Shown here in pieces: positions 6,508-13,715 of a DNA stretch of 17,701 nt. The number at the start of each line of letters is the position of its first letter. The stretch's first letter is position 1. Position numbers and translations under genes: made by a program. The notes beneath the pieces were generated by a model. The model saw nothing but the letters and a program-made list of their open reading frames with translations, did no database searches and had not been told where the DNA came from. Source of the DNA: an uncultured Collinsella sp. (GTDB lineage: Bacteria; Actinomycetota; Coriobacteriia; Coriobacteriales; Coriobacteriaceae); assembly GCA_902490445.1 (NCBI GenBank), contig CABUDZ010000040.1:1-17701 (forward strand). Reading direction: 5' to 3'.

Positions 6508-7575
6508 TTGGATAAGAACGAGCTGCAAAAGCGTATGGAACAGGCCATCCGCCTGACGGCACCTGGCCAGCCGATCCGCACCGCCCTCGACATGATCATT
6601 GCTGGTCACCTGGGCGCTCTTATTTGCGTCGGCGACACCGAAAACGTGCTCGCTGCTGGTAACGACGGCTTCCCGCTCAACATTTCGTTTACCTCGAACC
6701 GCCTGTTCGAGCTTTCCAAGATGGACGGCGCCATCGTCATCGACGGCGACCTCACCCAGATCCTGCGCGCCAACTTCCACCTCAATCCCGATCCCTCGCT
6801 TGCCACGAGTGAGACGGGCATGCGTCACCGCACCGCCGCCCGCATGTCGGTGCTCACGGATGCCATCGTGATCTCGGTCTCGGCCCGTCGTGCCGTCGTC
6901 AACGTGTACGTTCACGGCAAGAGCTACGAGATCCAGCCCGTCACCACCATCATGAGCTCGGTCAACCAGCTCGTCGCCACGCTCCAGACTACCCGTCAGT
7001 CGCTCGATCGCTCCCTGCTGCGCCTGACGGCCCTCGAGCTCGACGACTACGTTACGCTCGCCGACATCACCGGCATTTTCTCGAGTTTCGAGATCATGCA
7101 GCAGGCAAAGACTGAGCTTAAGGATTGCATTGTCAAGTTGGGCAACCAGGGCAAGCTCGTGCAGATGCAGCTCGAGCAGCTCGCCGGCTCCAGCATGGAT
7201 ACCGAGTACGACCTGATGATTCGCGACTACGCGAGCGATTCTTCCGAGGCCAATGCCGAAAAGATCCGCGCCAACCTGAGCCGTATGACGCCCAAGGACT
7301 TGTCCGACCCGCAGCATGTGGCGGCGGTTCTGGGTTACGACGACCTGGACGAGGACTCCGTCATGACACCGCTGGGCCTGCGCACGCTTTCGCGCGTGTC
7401 CGTCGTGCGCGACGGCGTGGCCGAGAAAATCGTCGACGAGTATGGATCGCTGCAGGAGCTCATGGACGACATCAGCGAGGATCCGGAGCGCCTGGGCGAC
7501 TTTGGCGTTAACAACCCTGCCATTCTTGCGGACTCCCTGTACCGCATGAAGGGCACCAAACAGGGGAACGCATAA
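6508..7575 (+). CDS. disA: DNA integrity scanning protein DisA, diadenylate cyclase
   Basis: A 355-residue enzyme that joins two ATP to c-di-AMP and scans DNA for branched structures. The DAC domain occupies about residues 1-145 and carries both catalytic motifs, DGA (73-75) and RHRTA (106-110). A long helical linker follows (about 150-290), then a C-terminal helix-hairpin-helix DNA-binding region (VAEKIVDEYGSLQELMDDI, about 309-327). B. subtilis DisA is nearly the same length. The start is TTG at 6508, with GGGAG 7 bases upstream; no other start is possible upstream before an in-frame stop at 6472. The stop shares one base with the ispD start (TAATG), so the two are coupled. No convincing promoter was found in 6346-6507. 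Confidence 0.95.
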   Translation: MDKNELQKRMEQAIRLTAPGQPIRTALDMIIAGHLGALICVGDTENVLAAGNDGFPLNISFTSNRLFELSKMDGAIVIDGDLTQILRANFHLNPDPSLATSETGMRHRTAARMSVLTDAIVISVSARRAVVNVYVHGKSYEIQPVTTIMSSVNQLVATLQTTRQSLDRSLLRLTALELDDYVTLADITGIFSSFEIMQQAKTELKDCIVKLGNQGKLVQMQLEQLAGSSMDTEYDLMIRDYASDSSEANAEKIRANLSRMTPKDLSDPQHVAAVLGYDDLDEDSVMTPLGLRTLSRVSVVRDGVAEKIVDEYGSLQELMDDISEDPERLGDFGVNNPAILADSLYRMKGTKQGNA

Positions 7576-8303
7576 TGGCGCCCGTATGCGCCGTGGTCGT
7601 TGCCGGTGGCAGCGGCCAGCGCTTTGGTAACCCCGGTGGCAAGCAGCTCGTCAATGTAGCGGGTCGTCCGCTTATGAGCTGGTCCATCCGCGCATTTGAC
7701 CGTAGCAATAAGGTCGGCCACATCGTCGTGGTTTGCCCTGCCGAGCGTCGTGCCGAGATGCGCCGCCTGGCCATCAGCCCGTATTCGTATAGCACGCCCA
7801 TCAGCTTTGCCGATGCCGGCGAGACCCGCCAGGATTCCACCCGCGCCGGCGTGCACGCGGTGCCGGCGGGCTTTGAATATGTCGCCATCCACGATGGCGC
7901 CCGTCCGCTCATTACGACCGAGGCTATCGACCACGCTATCGACGTGCTCGTGAGCGACCGTGCCCTCGACGGTGTCGTGTGCGGTCAGCCCGCGATCGAT
8001 ACGCTCAAGATCGTCGATGGCGACAACATCGTCGAGACGCCGCCGCGCGAGCTCTATTGGGCCGCGCAGACGCCGCAGATCTTTAGCGTCGACGCCATGA
8101 AGCGCGCCCATGCCGCGGCGATTGCCGAGGGCTTTATCGGCACGGACGATTCGTCACTGGTCGAGCGCATGGGTGGGCGCGTCCGCTGCGTCCAGAGCCC
8201 GCGCGATAACCTTAAGGTGACGGTACCCGAGGACCTGCGTCCCGTAACCGCGATTCTGCTTGGCCGCATGGCCGAGGGAGAGGACCTTCCCCATGTTCAG
8301 TAA
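7575..8303 (+). CDS. ispD: 2-C-methyl-D-erythritol 4-phosphate cytidylyltransferase IspD
   Basis: A 242-residue cytoplasmic enzyme of the non-mevalonate isoprenoid pathway: MEP plus CTP gives CDP-methylerythritol and pyrophosphate. The CTP-binding start, VVVAGGSGQRFG, and Lys23 in GGKQL are present, as are HDGARP (106-111), the PAIDTLK segment, WAAQTPQIF and the GTDDSSLVE region near the C-terminus. Length is typical (about 230-240). The start overlaps the disA stop by one base, and the stop overlaps the ispF start by 11 bases, so all three are read from one message. IspF catalyses a later step of the same pathway (IspE between them is not in the window). Confidence 0.95.
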   Translation: MAPVCAVVVAGGSGQRFGNPGGKQLVNVAGRPLMSWSIRAFDRSNKVGHIVVVCPAERRAEMRRLAISPYSYSTPISFADAGETRQDSTRAGVHAVPAGFEYVAIHDGARPLITTEAIDHAIDVLVSDRALDGVVCGQPAIDTLKIVDGDNIVETPPRELYWAAQTPQIFSVDAMKRAHAAAIAEGFIGTDDSSLVERMGGRVRCVQSPRDNLKVTVPEDLRPVTAILLGRMAEGEDLPHVQ

Positions 8304-8787
8304 CCTGCGCATTGGCCATGGCTACGACGTTCACCGTCTGGTGGAGGGGCGTCGATGTATCATCGGCGGTGTCGACATTCCCTACGAGCGCGGCCTGCTG
8401 GGCCACTCGGATGCCGATGTGCTCGCGCACGCCTTGGCCGACGCCATTCTGGGCGCCTGCCGCGGGGGAGATATCGGCAAGCTATTCCCCGACACCGATC
8501 CCGCCTACGAGGGTGCCGATTCGATGGTGCTGCTCGCCCGCGTGATGGACTATGCGCGCGAGCTGGGCTTTGAGTTTGTCGATGCCGATTGCACCATTGC
8601 CTGTCAGCAACCCAAGGTCACTCCGCACCGCGATGCCATGCGCGCCAACCTTGCCCATGCCCTGGGCGTCGACGTGGAAAACGTGGGCGTCGCCGCCACC
8701 ACGACCGAAAAGCTCGGTTGGGAAGGCCAAGGCGAGGGAATTGGCGCCTGGGCCGTCTGCCTGCTACAGAAAACCGTTAAGGAGTAA
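8293..8787 (+). CDS. ispF: 2-C-methyl-D-erythritol 2,4-cyclodiphosphate synthase IspF
   Basis: A 164-residue enzyme that cyclises CDP-methylerythritol 2-phosphate with release of CMP in the MEP pathway; the family forms trimers. Zinc ligands Asp12 and His14 in GYDVHRL and His46 in LGHSDADVLAHAL line up with Asp8, His10 and His42 of E. coli IspF. DIGKLFPDTDP, and TTTEKLGWEGQGEGI at the C-terminus, are family motifs. The ATG at 8293 is chosen because family proteins begin just before the RIGHGYDVH segment and GAGGGAGAGG lies upstream; the frame is open from 8260 but that would add 11 residues unlike the family. Overlaps ispD by 11 bases; cysS follows after 3 bases. Confidence 0.96.
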   Translation: MFSNLRIGHGYDVHRLVEGRRCIIGGVDIPYERGLLGHSDADVLAHALADAILGACRGGDIGKLFPDTDPAYEGADSMVLLARVMDYARELGFEFVDADCTIACQQPKVTPHRDAMRANLAHALGVDVENVGVAATTTEKLGWEGQGEGIGAWAVCLLQKTVKE

Positions 8788-8790
8788 CGA

Positions 8791-10257
8791 ATGCGTATCT
8801 ACAACAGCGCTACCCATAAAAAGGAAGAGTTCCAGCCCATCGAGTCCGGCAAGGTCCGCATGTACGTGTGCGGCCCCACGGTCTACGACAACATCCACAT
8901 CGGCAATGCCCGCACGTTCATCAGCTTTGACGTGATTCGTCGCTGGCTCATCGCGAGCGGCTACGAGGTCACGTTCGCCCAGAACCTCACCGACGTCGAC
9001 GACAAGATCATCAAGCGCGCCAACGAGCAGGGCCGTACGGCTGCCGAGGTCGCGACGGAGTTCTCCGACAAGTTCATCGGCGTCATGCGTGCCACCAACG
9101 TGCTCGATCCCGATGTGCGCCCCCGCGCCACCAAAGAGATCGGCCCCATGATTGCCATGATCAAGACGCTCATCGAGCAGGGCCACGCCTACGCCGCCGA
9201 TAACGGCGACGTGTACTTTGCCGTGCGCAGCGATTCCAACTATGGTCAGGTCTCGGGCCGCAACATCGACGACCTTATGGTTGGCGCGCGCATCGAAGAG
9301 AACGAGGACAAGAACGACCCGCTCGACTTTGCCCTGTGGAAGGCTGCCAAGCCCGGCGAGCCCAGCTGGCCGAGCCCCTGGGGCGAGGGCCGTCCCGGTT
9401 GGCACACCGAGTGCGCCGCCATGGTGCATCGCTACCTGGGCACCCCGATCGACATCCACGGCGGCGGCTCCGACCTTGCCTTCCCGCATCACGAGAACGA
9501 GTGCGCCCAGGCCACCTGCGCCTGGCACCAGGGCTTCTCCAACACCTGGATGCACACGGGCATGCTGCTGGTAGACGGCGAGAAAATGTCCAAGTCGCTC
9601 GGAAACTTCTTTACGCTGGCCGAGGTCCTCGAGCAGCACTCTGCCGCGGCTCTGCGCTTGCTGATGCTGCAGACGAGTTATCGCTCGCCGCTTGACTTTT
9701 CTTGGGAGCGCCTGGAGGGTGCCGAGAACTCGCTCACGCGTATCGCCGGCACGGTCGAGAACCTGCGCTGGGCTGCAAGCCACGCGACGGCCGACGCCGA
9801 TGAGGCTGCCGCCGAGGCGTTTGCCGCCAAGGCCGCCGAGACCCGTGCCGCCTTTAAGGAGTGCATGGACGACGACTTTAACACCGCCGGCGCCATGGGT
9901 GCCGTCTTTGGCTTTGTCACCGAGTGCAATCAGTATCTGGAGCAGGCGGGCGATGCTGCCGACAAGGCCGCAGTCCTGGCTGCCGCCGATACGCTGACCG
10001 AACTGCTCGACACGTTTGGCGTCGAGCTTCCCGAGCCCAAGGTCGAGCTGCCGCTGGGACTGCTGGGCGTTGCCGCCGGTTTGGTTGCCTACACTGGTGA
10101 CGACGTGGATGAGGCCGCTGCTAAGATTCTCGAGGCTCGCGCCGAGGCCCGTGCCGCCAAGAACTGGGATCTGGCAGATGCCATTCGCGACCAGCTCAAG
10201 GACCTCGGGCTGACGATTGAAGATACTGCCGCCGGCACCCGTATCAAATCTCTCTAA
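8791..10257 (+). CDS. cysS: Cysteinyl-tRNA synthetase
   Basis: A 488-residue class I aminoacyl-tRNA synthetase. HIGN (36-39) and KMSKS (265-269) are the ATP-binding signatures. The catalytic zinc ligands Cys27, Cys208, His233 and Glu237 correspond one for one to Cys28, Cys209, His234 and Glu238 of E. coli CysRS. The catalytic Rossmann fold spans about 20-300 and a helical, alanine-rich anticodon-binding part follows, ending in the DALIA-type segment AKNWDLADAIRDQLKDLGLTI-like tail near 457. The start ATG at 8791 follows AAGGAG at spacing 8, and the gene lies 3 bases after ispF. Expressed with the disA-ispDF message and closed by the terminator at 10369. Confidence 0.97.
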   Translation: MRIYNSATHKKEEFQPIESGKVRMYVCGPTVYDNIHIGNARTFISFDVIRRWLIASGYEVTFAQNLTDVDDKIIKRANEQGRTAAEVATEFSDKFIGVMRATNVLDPDVRPRATKEIGPMIAMIKTLIEQGHAYAADNGDVYFAVRSDSNYGQVSGRNIDDLMVGARIEENEDKNDPLDFALWKAAKPGEPSWPSPWGEGRPGWHTECAAMVHRYLGTPIDIHGGGSDLAFPHHENECAQATCAWHQGFSNTWMHTGMLLVDGEKMSKSLGNFFTLAEVLEQHSAAALRLLMLQTSYRSPLDFSWERLEGAENSLTRIAGTVENLRWAASHATADADEAAAEAFAAKAAETRAAFKECMDDDFNTAGAMGAVFGFVTECNQYLEQAGDAADKAAVLAAADTLTELLDTFGVELPEPKVELPLGLLGVAAGLVAYTGDDVDEAAAKILEARAEARAAKNWDLADAIRDQLKDLGLTIEDTAAGTRIKSL

Positions 10258-10263
10258 TCCCCG

Positions 10264-10365
10264 CGGGTTTCCCAAGCACCCGACCTTGTCGTTCAAACCG
10301 TCGCTCGCGTACTCAAGTACGCGTCGCTCCTCTTTCACGGCAATCTCGGGCACTTGGAAAACCCG
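10264..10365. repeat. 102-bp imperfect palindrome downstream of cysS
   Basis: Two 50-base arms (10264-10313 and 10316-10365) meet at a 2-base centre. Counted by eye 34 of 50 positions pair without any gap; the outer 20 (CGGGTTT...CCCGA) and the inner 8 (CGCGTACT/AGTACGCG) are nearly perfect, with the mismatches gathered in the middle third. CGTCGCTC also occurs twice as a direct repeat. It sits between the cysS stop and the true terminator at 10369. It looks like an intergenic dispersed repeat (REP- or MITE-like), but copies elsewhere cannot be seen from here. Confidence 0.7.
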
Positions 10366-10368
10366 TAC

Positions 10369-10413
10369 CGACCGCTTGAGCTATTCGTCTTAAGCGGTCG
10401 CTTCTTTTGTCTT
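10369..10413 (+). terminator. Rho-independent terminator after cysS
   Basis: CGACCGCTT (10369-10377) pairs perfectly with AAGCGGTCG (10392-10400) over a 14-base loop and is followed by CTTCTTTTGTCTT. It closes the disA-ispD-ispF-cysS message before rlmB. The following AT-rich stretch, 10411-10430, may carry part of the rlmB promoter, but no clear -35/-10 pair is seen. Confidence 0.8.
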
Positions 10414-10444
10414 GCTTGAATAATTTTTTAAAGGAGGCCGTTTT

Positions 10445-11359
10445 ATGGCCGACAATCGCAAGCGTGCGCCTCGTGGCGGCAAGCAGGCCGCTTCTGGCTC
10501 GCGTCCGATTCGCCGCAACGACCGCGCTGCCGCTCCCAAGGGCCAGCGCGAGCGCTCACAGGCTGCTCGCCCGCAGCGCGAGCGTAGCCGCGATAACGTC
10601 CAGGTTCCCAAGGGCGAGTTTATCGAAGGTCGCCGTGCTGCCGCCGAGGCGCTGCGCACCGGTTTTCCCATCAAGTGCGCGCTCATTGCCGAGGGCGGGG
10701 AGCGCGATGCCGCCCTGTTGCGTCTGGTCGATGACCTCAACGCCGCGGGTGTTCGCATTAAGTACGTGCCGCGTGCACAGCTCGATGCGCTGTCGAGCCA
10801 TGGCGCTCACCAGGGCATTGCGCTCGAGGTTGGCAACTTCCCCTATGCCGATGTCGCCGATATCCTCGACCGCGCGGGTGACGGCCCGGCGCTCGTCGTC
10901 GTGCTCGACCATGTGACCGACGACGGCAACTTTGGCGCCATCGTGCGCTCCGCCGAGGTCGTGGGCGCCGCGGGCGTCATCATCGCCAACAAGCGTGCCG
11001 CCGGCGTGACTGTGGGCAGCTACAAGACTTCCGCCGGTGCTGTCATGCACCTGCCCATCGCGCAGGTTCCCAACATTGCCCGAGCGCTTGACGACCTCAA
11101 GGCCGCTGGCTTTTGGGTGGGCGGTGCTTCCGAGCACGCCGAGGGCAGCTGCTGGGATGCTCCCTTCGAGGGCCGCGTGGCGCTCGTCATGGGCTCCGAG
11201 GGCGACGGCATCTCGCGCCTGGTGCTCGAGAAATGCGACTTTTTGACCAAGCTTCCCCAGCGCGGCATGACCGAGAGTCTCAACGTTGCCCAGGCGACCA
11301 CGGCGCTGTGCTTTGAGTGGCTGCGCCGCAACGCCGGCGAGCTCATGGGGGAGGAGTAG
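10445..11359 (+). CDS. rlmB: 23S rRNA 2'-O-methyltransferase RlmB, SpoU/TrmH family
   Basis: A 304-residue protein. The first 57 residues are a basic, disordered tail (rich in Arg, Lys, Ala, Gln), longer than in most RlmB proteins and probably an rRNA-binding extension. An L30e-like substrate-binding domain follows (FIEGRRAAAEAL, about 59-130). The SPOUT methyltransferase domain carries motif 1 NFGAIVRSAEVVG (162-174), motif 2 LVMGSEGDGI (247-256) and motif 3 LPQRGMTESLNVAQA (270-284), the deep knot that binds S-adenosylmethionine. E. coli RlmB methylates G2251 of 23S rRNA; the exact site here is inferred from family. Start at 10445 with AAGGAGG 7 bases upstream. The yacP-like gene follows after 3 bases. 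Confidence 0.92.
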   Translation: MADNRKRAPRGGKQAASGSRPIRRNDRAAAPKGQRERSQAARPQRERSRDNVQVPKGEFIEGRRAAAEALRTGFPIKCALIAEGGERDAALLRLVDDLNAAGVRIKYVPRAQLDALSSHGAHQGIALEVGNFPYADVADILDRAGDGPALVVVLDHVTDDGNFGAIVRSAEVVGAAGVIIANKRAAGVTVGSYKTSAGAVMHLPIAQVPNIARALDDLKAAGFWVGGASEHAEGSCWDAPFEGRVALVMGSEGDGISRLVLEKCDFLTKLPQRGMTESLNVAQATTALCFEWLRRNAGELMGEE

Positions 11360-11362
11360 CGC

Positions 11363-12040
11363 ATGTCCAAGAAGAACCGCGCCAAGTCCAAGGCCAAGCG
11401 CTTTGGCGAGGGCTCGGCCAAGCCGATTGTTTCGGCCGCGACCTACGGCGTGGGCGGCAATGCGTTTGCGCAGGCTATCGCCGACCCAGTCTCGACGGTG
11501 CACTCCAACAAGCCCGAGCTGCTGGTGGTCGACGGTTACAACGTGATCCACTGCACGCCGCGCTACGAAAAGCTCGTCTACGACCATTCCGACGATCCAT
11601 ATTCCAGCGACGTCCACGATATGGCGCGCACCGCGCTCATCAACGATGTTGCGGCGTTTGCCCAGGGCCGTTACGAGGCCGTGATCGTGTTCGACGGCGC
11701 GGGCAACATCTCCAACGAGCGCCCCAACCTACCGGCCCGCGGCGTGCGCATCGAGTTCTCGCCGACGGGCGTCTCTGCCGATACCGTGGTGCAGAAGCTC
11801 TGCATCGAGGCACGCGAGGAAGGCCGCGCGTGCTCCGTGGTATCGAGCGACGGTACGATTCAGGCCGTCGTCATGGGCAAGGGCGTCACGCGCATCTCGA
11901 GCCGCATGCTGGTGGACGAGATCAAACAGATCGATAACGACGTTCACGAGGCAGAGGAAGCCCCGCAGATCAAGATGACTCTGGGCAGCCGCCTGAGCCC
12001 CGAGGCGCTGGCCAAGCTCAAGGCGTTGCGCGGGAGGTAG
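11363..12040 (+). CDS. NYN-domain ribonuclease of the YacP/Rae1 family
   Basis: A 225-residue protein with a basic N-terminal tail (1-20) and an NYN domain at about 52-190. Acidic residues of the PIN-like active site are Asp57 in LLVVDGYNVIH, Asp111 in VIVFDGAG, Asp140 in GVSADTVVQ and Asp163 in VVSSDGTIQ. The closing segment GKGVTRISSRMLVDEI is also typical of YacP. B. subtilis Rae1 (YacP) enters the ribosomal A site and cuts mRNA; its gene likewise lies beside rlmB. A translation-linked mRNA cleavage role is inferred from family and neighbourhood. It begins 3 bases after rlmB and ends just before a convergent gene, separated by a hairpin. Confidence 0.88.
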   Translation: MSKKNRAKSKAKRFGEGSAKPIVSAATYGVGGNAFAQAIADPVSTVHSNKPELLVVDGYNVIHCTPRYEKLVYDHSDDPYSSDVHDMARTALINDVAAFAQGRYEAVIVFDGAGNISNERPNLPARGVRIEFSPTGVSADTVVQKLCIEAREEGRACSVVSSDGTIQAVVMGKGVTRISSRMLVDEIKQIDNDVHEAEEAPQIKMTLGSRLSPEALAKLKALRGR

Positions 12041-12041
12041 G

Positions 12042-12075
12042 GGAGTTGGCGGGGCAATGCTGCCTCGCTAACTCC
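12042..12075. terminator. Hairpin between convergent genes, no T-run
   Basis: GGAGTTGGCGGGGCA (12042-12056) pairs with TGCCTCGCTAACTCC (12061-12075) at 13 of 15 positions over a 4-base loop. It follows the yacP-like stop and overlaps the last codons of the minus-strand HipA-like gene. Neither strand has a T-run, so termination would rely on the stem or on Rho. Confidence 0.5.
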
Positions 12076-13408
12076 ATTCAGCGATGTCGATCATTCTTTC
12101 GAGGCGCCACGTTAGCGCCTCTTTTAGATAAGGCAGTCTCGCTGCTAGGGCATCATTTTTAGACAGAATCTCGATCGCCTCGTCGACAAAGCCCTCGAGT
12201 TTGTCGCCGTCAAACCAGCCCATGTCCTCGACGAGCAACATTTGTTTGGCGGGACTTGAATGAAATTGTGCGCTGGTAAAACTGTGCTCTCCCGCCCTAA
12301 GCTCCTCTAGTGATATGTTGCACCAGAGTGATGAGCCCGAATCGAAGATGGGGGCTGGTCTGCAGACCAGTGAGTTGACGTTTCGCACGAGGCCGAAGTT
12401 GCGCCAATGACGGTCGTAGTTGGCAATGATGTCATCGCATACGATCATGCGGTCAAGGGCGTCTTTTATATCTGCCGCTCCAAGCTCCTCGCAGTTTGCT
12501 ACATACCGTTCGTAATCGGTTAATCGCTCGTCTGCATTTGCATGCTGGTTTACATAGAACGCAGGGACATATTCTTCTTCGTCAGTTAAGAAGATATTGC
12601 ATGTGCTCAAGGCAGAAGTACCCGCGCCTTCGAGCGAATAGGGTACATAATCGCAAGCGTTTAGGATGCGACGGTGAAGTGCAGTCGCCACCAGCTCGTT
12701 ATAAGGTTCCTGGTTTAGATGTGCACCTGCCTTGTGGAGGATTCGACGGTCACCCTCGCATGTCCAGTACTTTTGAAGATTGCCGTCCGAGGTGTTGTCG
12801 GGCTTTGCGGCAGCTGCCTTACCCTCCGGGGCGAAGGGTGCAATGGTTAGCGAGACGTCGTCAAAAGCATTATTGAAGAAATTGATATCTTCCCACGCGA
12901 GACCGGAGTCTTGGGGCCTAATCCAATACTGGTCGGATAAGGAGAGGCCAAGATTTCGCTGTACGAGTTCATCGGGAACATCGACTGCGGCTTCTGCAAG
13001 CAGGGAGGCTAGCCCAATGCGTGCGAGCGGGATACCGCGGCCGCGCCACCAGATGCGGAAGGAGTCGAGCGATACAGGTTTGCTGGGAGCAAAAACTCCA
13101 ATAGGGGCGTGGGCACGATCGACGTCGGCGCCGATGTGGGTGAAGTCTTTCCGTGATCTGCTGTAGACCAGCTGGGCCACTTCGTGCGTGCGGTTCATGA
13201 GGGTGAATGCGATTTCGCTTTTCCCATGCCCGCGACGAGGCCGTCCCCCTCTTTTGGTTGCGGAGCGGAGTCGCGTGTCTACGCTGTCTTTGTCGATAAG
13301 CCACACGCCAGAAGCCTTGCGGGCGGTCAGCGCGCCGTTCTTAATGAGCTCCTGCACCCTGCGCGGGGTGATGCCGAGCAGCTCGGCTGCTTCTTTTGTA
13401 GTCAACAT
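12068..13408 (-). CDS. Excisionase/MerR-like HTH fused to a HipA-like kinase
   Basis: A 446-residue two-part protein. Residues 1-45 are a small winged HTH of the excisionase/MerR kind (LTTKEAAELLGITPRRVQELIKNGALTA, then GVWLIDKDSVD). A basic linker KRGGRPRRGHGK (52-63) follows. From about 65 on it resembles HipA-like kinases: FRIWWRGRGIPLARIGL, LGLSLSDQYWIRP, INFFNNAF, a loop DGNLQKYWTC (208-217), EPYNELVA, the catalytic segment NYDRHWRNFGL (Asp332, His334, Asn337) and IFDSGSSLW with metal-binding Asp356. It has no separate antitoxin gene. The N-terminal HTH may do the repressing, and a perfect 28-bp inverted repeat lies before the start. AAGGG (13420-13416), 7 bases upstream, supports the start at 13408. 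Base composition is lower in GC than the core genes to its left. Kinase activity and toxicity are inferred. Confidence 0.85.
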   Translation of the reverse strand: MLTTKEAAELLGITPRRVQELIKNGALTARKASGVWLIDKDSVDTRLRSATKRGGRPRRGHGKSEIAFTLMNRTHEVAQLVYSRSRKDFTHIGADVDRAHAPIGVFAPSKPVSLDSFRIWWRGRGIPLARIGLASLLAEAAVDVPDELVQRNLGLSLSDQYWIRPQDSGLAWEDINFFNNAFDDVSLTIAPFAPEGKAAAAKPDNTSDGNLQKYWTCEGDRRILHKAGAHLNQEPYNELVATALHRRILNACDYVPYSLEGAGTSALSTCNIFLTDEEEYVPAFYVNQHANADERLTDYERYVANCEELGAADIKDALDRMIVCDDIIANYDRHWRNFGLVRNVNSLVCRPAPIFDSGSSLWCNISLEELRAGEHSFTSAQFHSSPAKQMLLVEDMGWFDGDKLEGFVDEAIEILSKNDALAARLPYLKEALTWRLERMIDIAEWS

Positions 13409-13412
13409 CGCG

Positions 13413-13484
13413 AAACCCTTCGCCAGAACGAATAGTTTTATATAGCCAATTGTAATTAAAACTATTCGTTCTGGCGAAGGGTTT
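13413..13484. repeat. Perfect 28-bp inverted repeat at the HTH-HipA promoter
   Basis: Arms 13413-13440 and 13457-13484 are exact reverse complements over 28 bases, around a 16-base AT-rich centre (13441-13456). Each arm contains its own small palindrome, TTCG-N6-CGAA (13419-13432 and 13465-13478). On the minus strand TATATA (13444-13439) at the edge of the centre is a candidate -10; no good -35 is visible. The arm next to the gene ends 4 bases before the start codon and holds its ribosome site. It is most simply a double operator for the HTH protein. Confidence 0.85.
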
Positions 13485-13529
13485 TAAGATTGAGGGCGAA
13501 CTGACAGAAATGAACGGGCTTGGTACGTG

Positions 13530-13559
13530 TTGTTGCTGGATTTTGCATATTTATATAAC
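13530..13559 (+). promoter_or_regulatory. Possible tRNA-Thr promoter
   Basis: TTGTTG (13530-13535) and TATAAC (13554-13559) are separated by 18 bases, and the tRNA starts 73 bases after the -10. The leader holds a small hairpin, TTGGC (13603-13607) with GCCAA near 13623-13627. The -10 is good, the -35 only moderate. Confidence 0.4.
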
Positions 13560-13631
13560 GCCGCGCGGCCTGTTGCGCCTCGTCCGCAATTCCTTTATTC
13601 TTAATTGGCTTCGCGCGAAAGCGCCAAGTGT

Positions 13632-13706
13632 GCCAGTGTGGCGCAACGGTAGCGCAACTGATTTGTAATCAGTGGGTTGCAGGTTCGATTCCTGTCACTG
13701 GCTCCA
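13632..13706 (+). tRNA. tRNA-Thr (anticodon UGU)
   Basis: A complete cloverleaf of 75 bases with encoded CCA. The acceptor stem is GCCAGTG (13632-13638) with CACTGGC (13696-13702), then T and CCA. The D arm is GGCGCAACGGTAGCGC-like; the anticodon stem ACTGA/TCAGT holds loop TTTGTAA, giving anticodon TGT for threonine ACA/ACN codons. The T arm is GCAGG-TTCGATT-CCTGT. No intron or mismatch is seen. The 3' end of tRNA genes is a common attachment site, but no integrase lies in the window. Confidence 0.97.
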
Positions 13707-13715
13707 TGAGAGTTT

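Noticed and set aside
8764..10353. 529-codon open frame opposite cysS
   Set aside because: Antisense shadow of a GC-rich gene; Gly/Val/Leu-rich and without motifs, while CysRS motifs are complete on the plus strand.
10556..11617. 353-codon open frame opposite rlmB and the yacP-like gene
   Set aside because: It spans two coding genes in antisense and shows no motif or ribosome site.
13413..13484. The 28-bp inverted repeat as an invertible promoter (phase variation)
   Set aside because: Only 16 bp lie between the arms, too little for an invertible segment with a promoter, and no site-specific recombinase is nearby. The nearly symmetric centre would change little on inversion.
13632..13706. 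tRNA-Thr 3' end as a phage or island attachment site
   Set aside because: No integrase and no direct repeat of the tRNA 3' end is visible in the 4 kb to its right.
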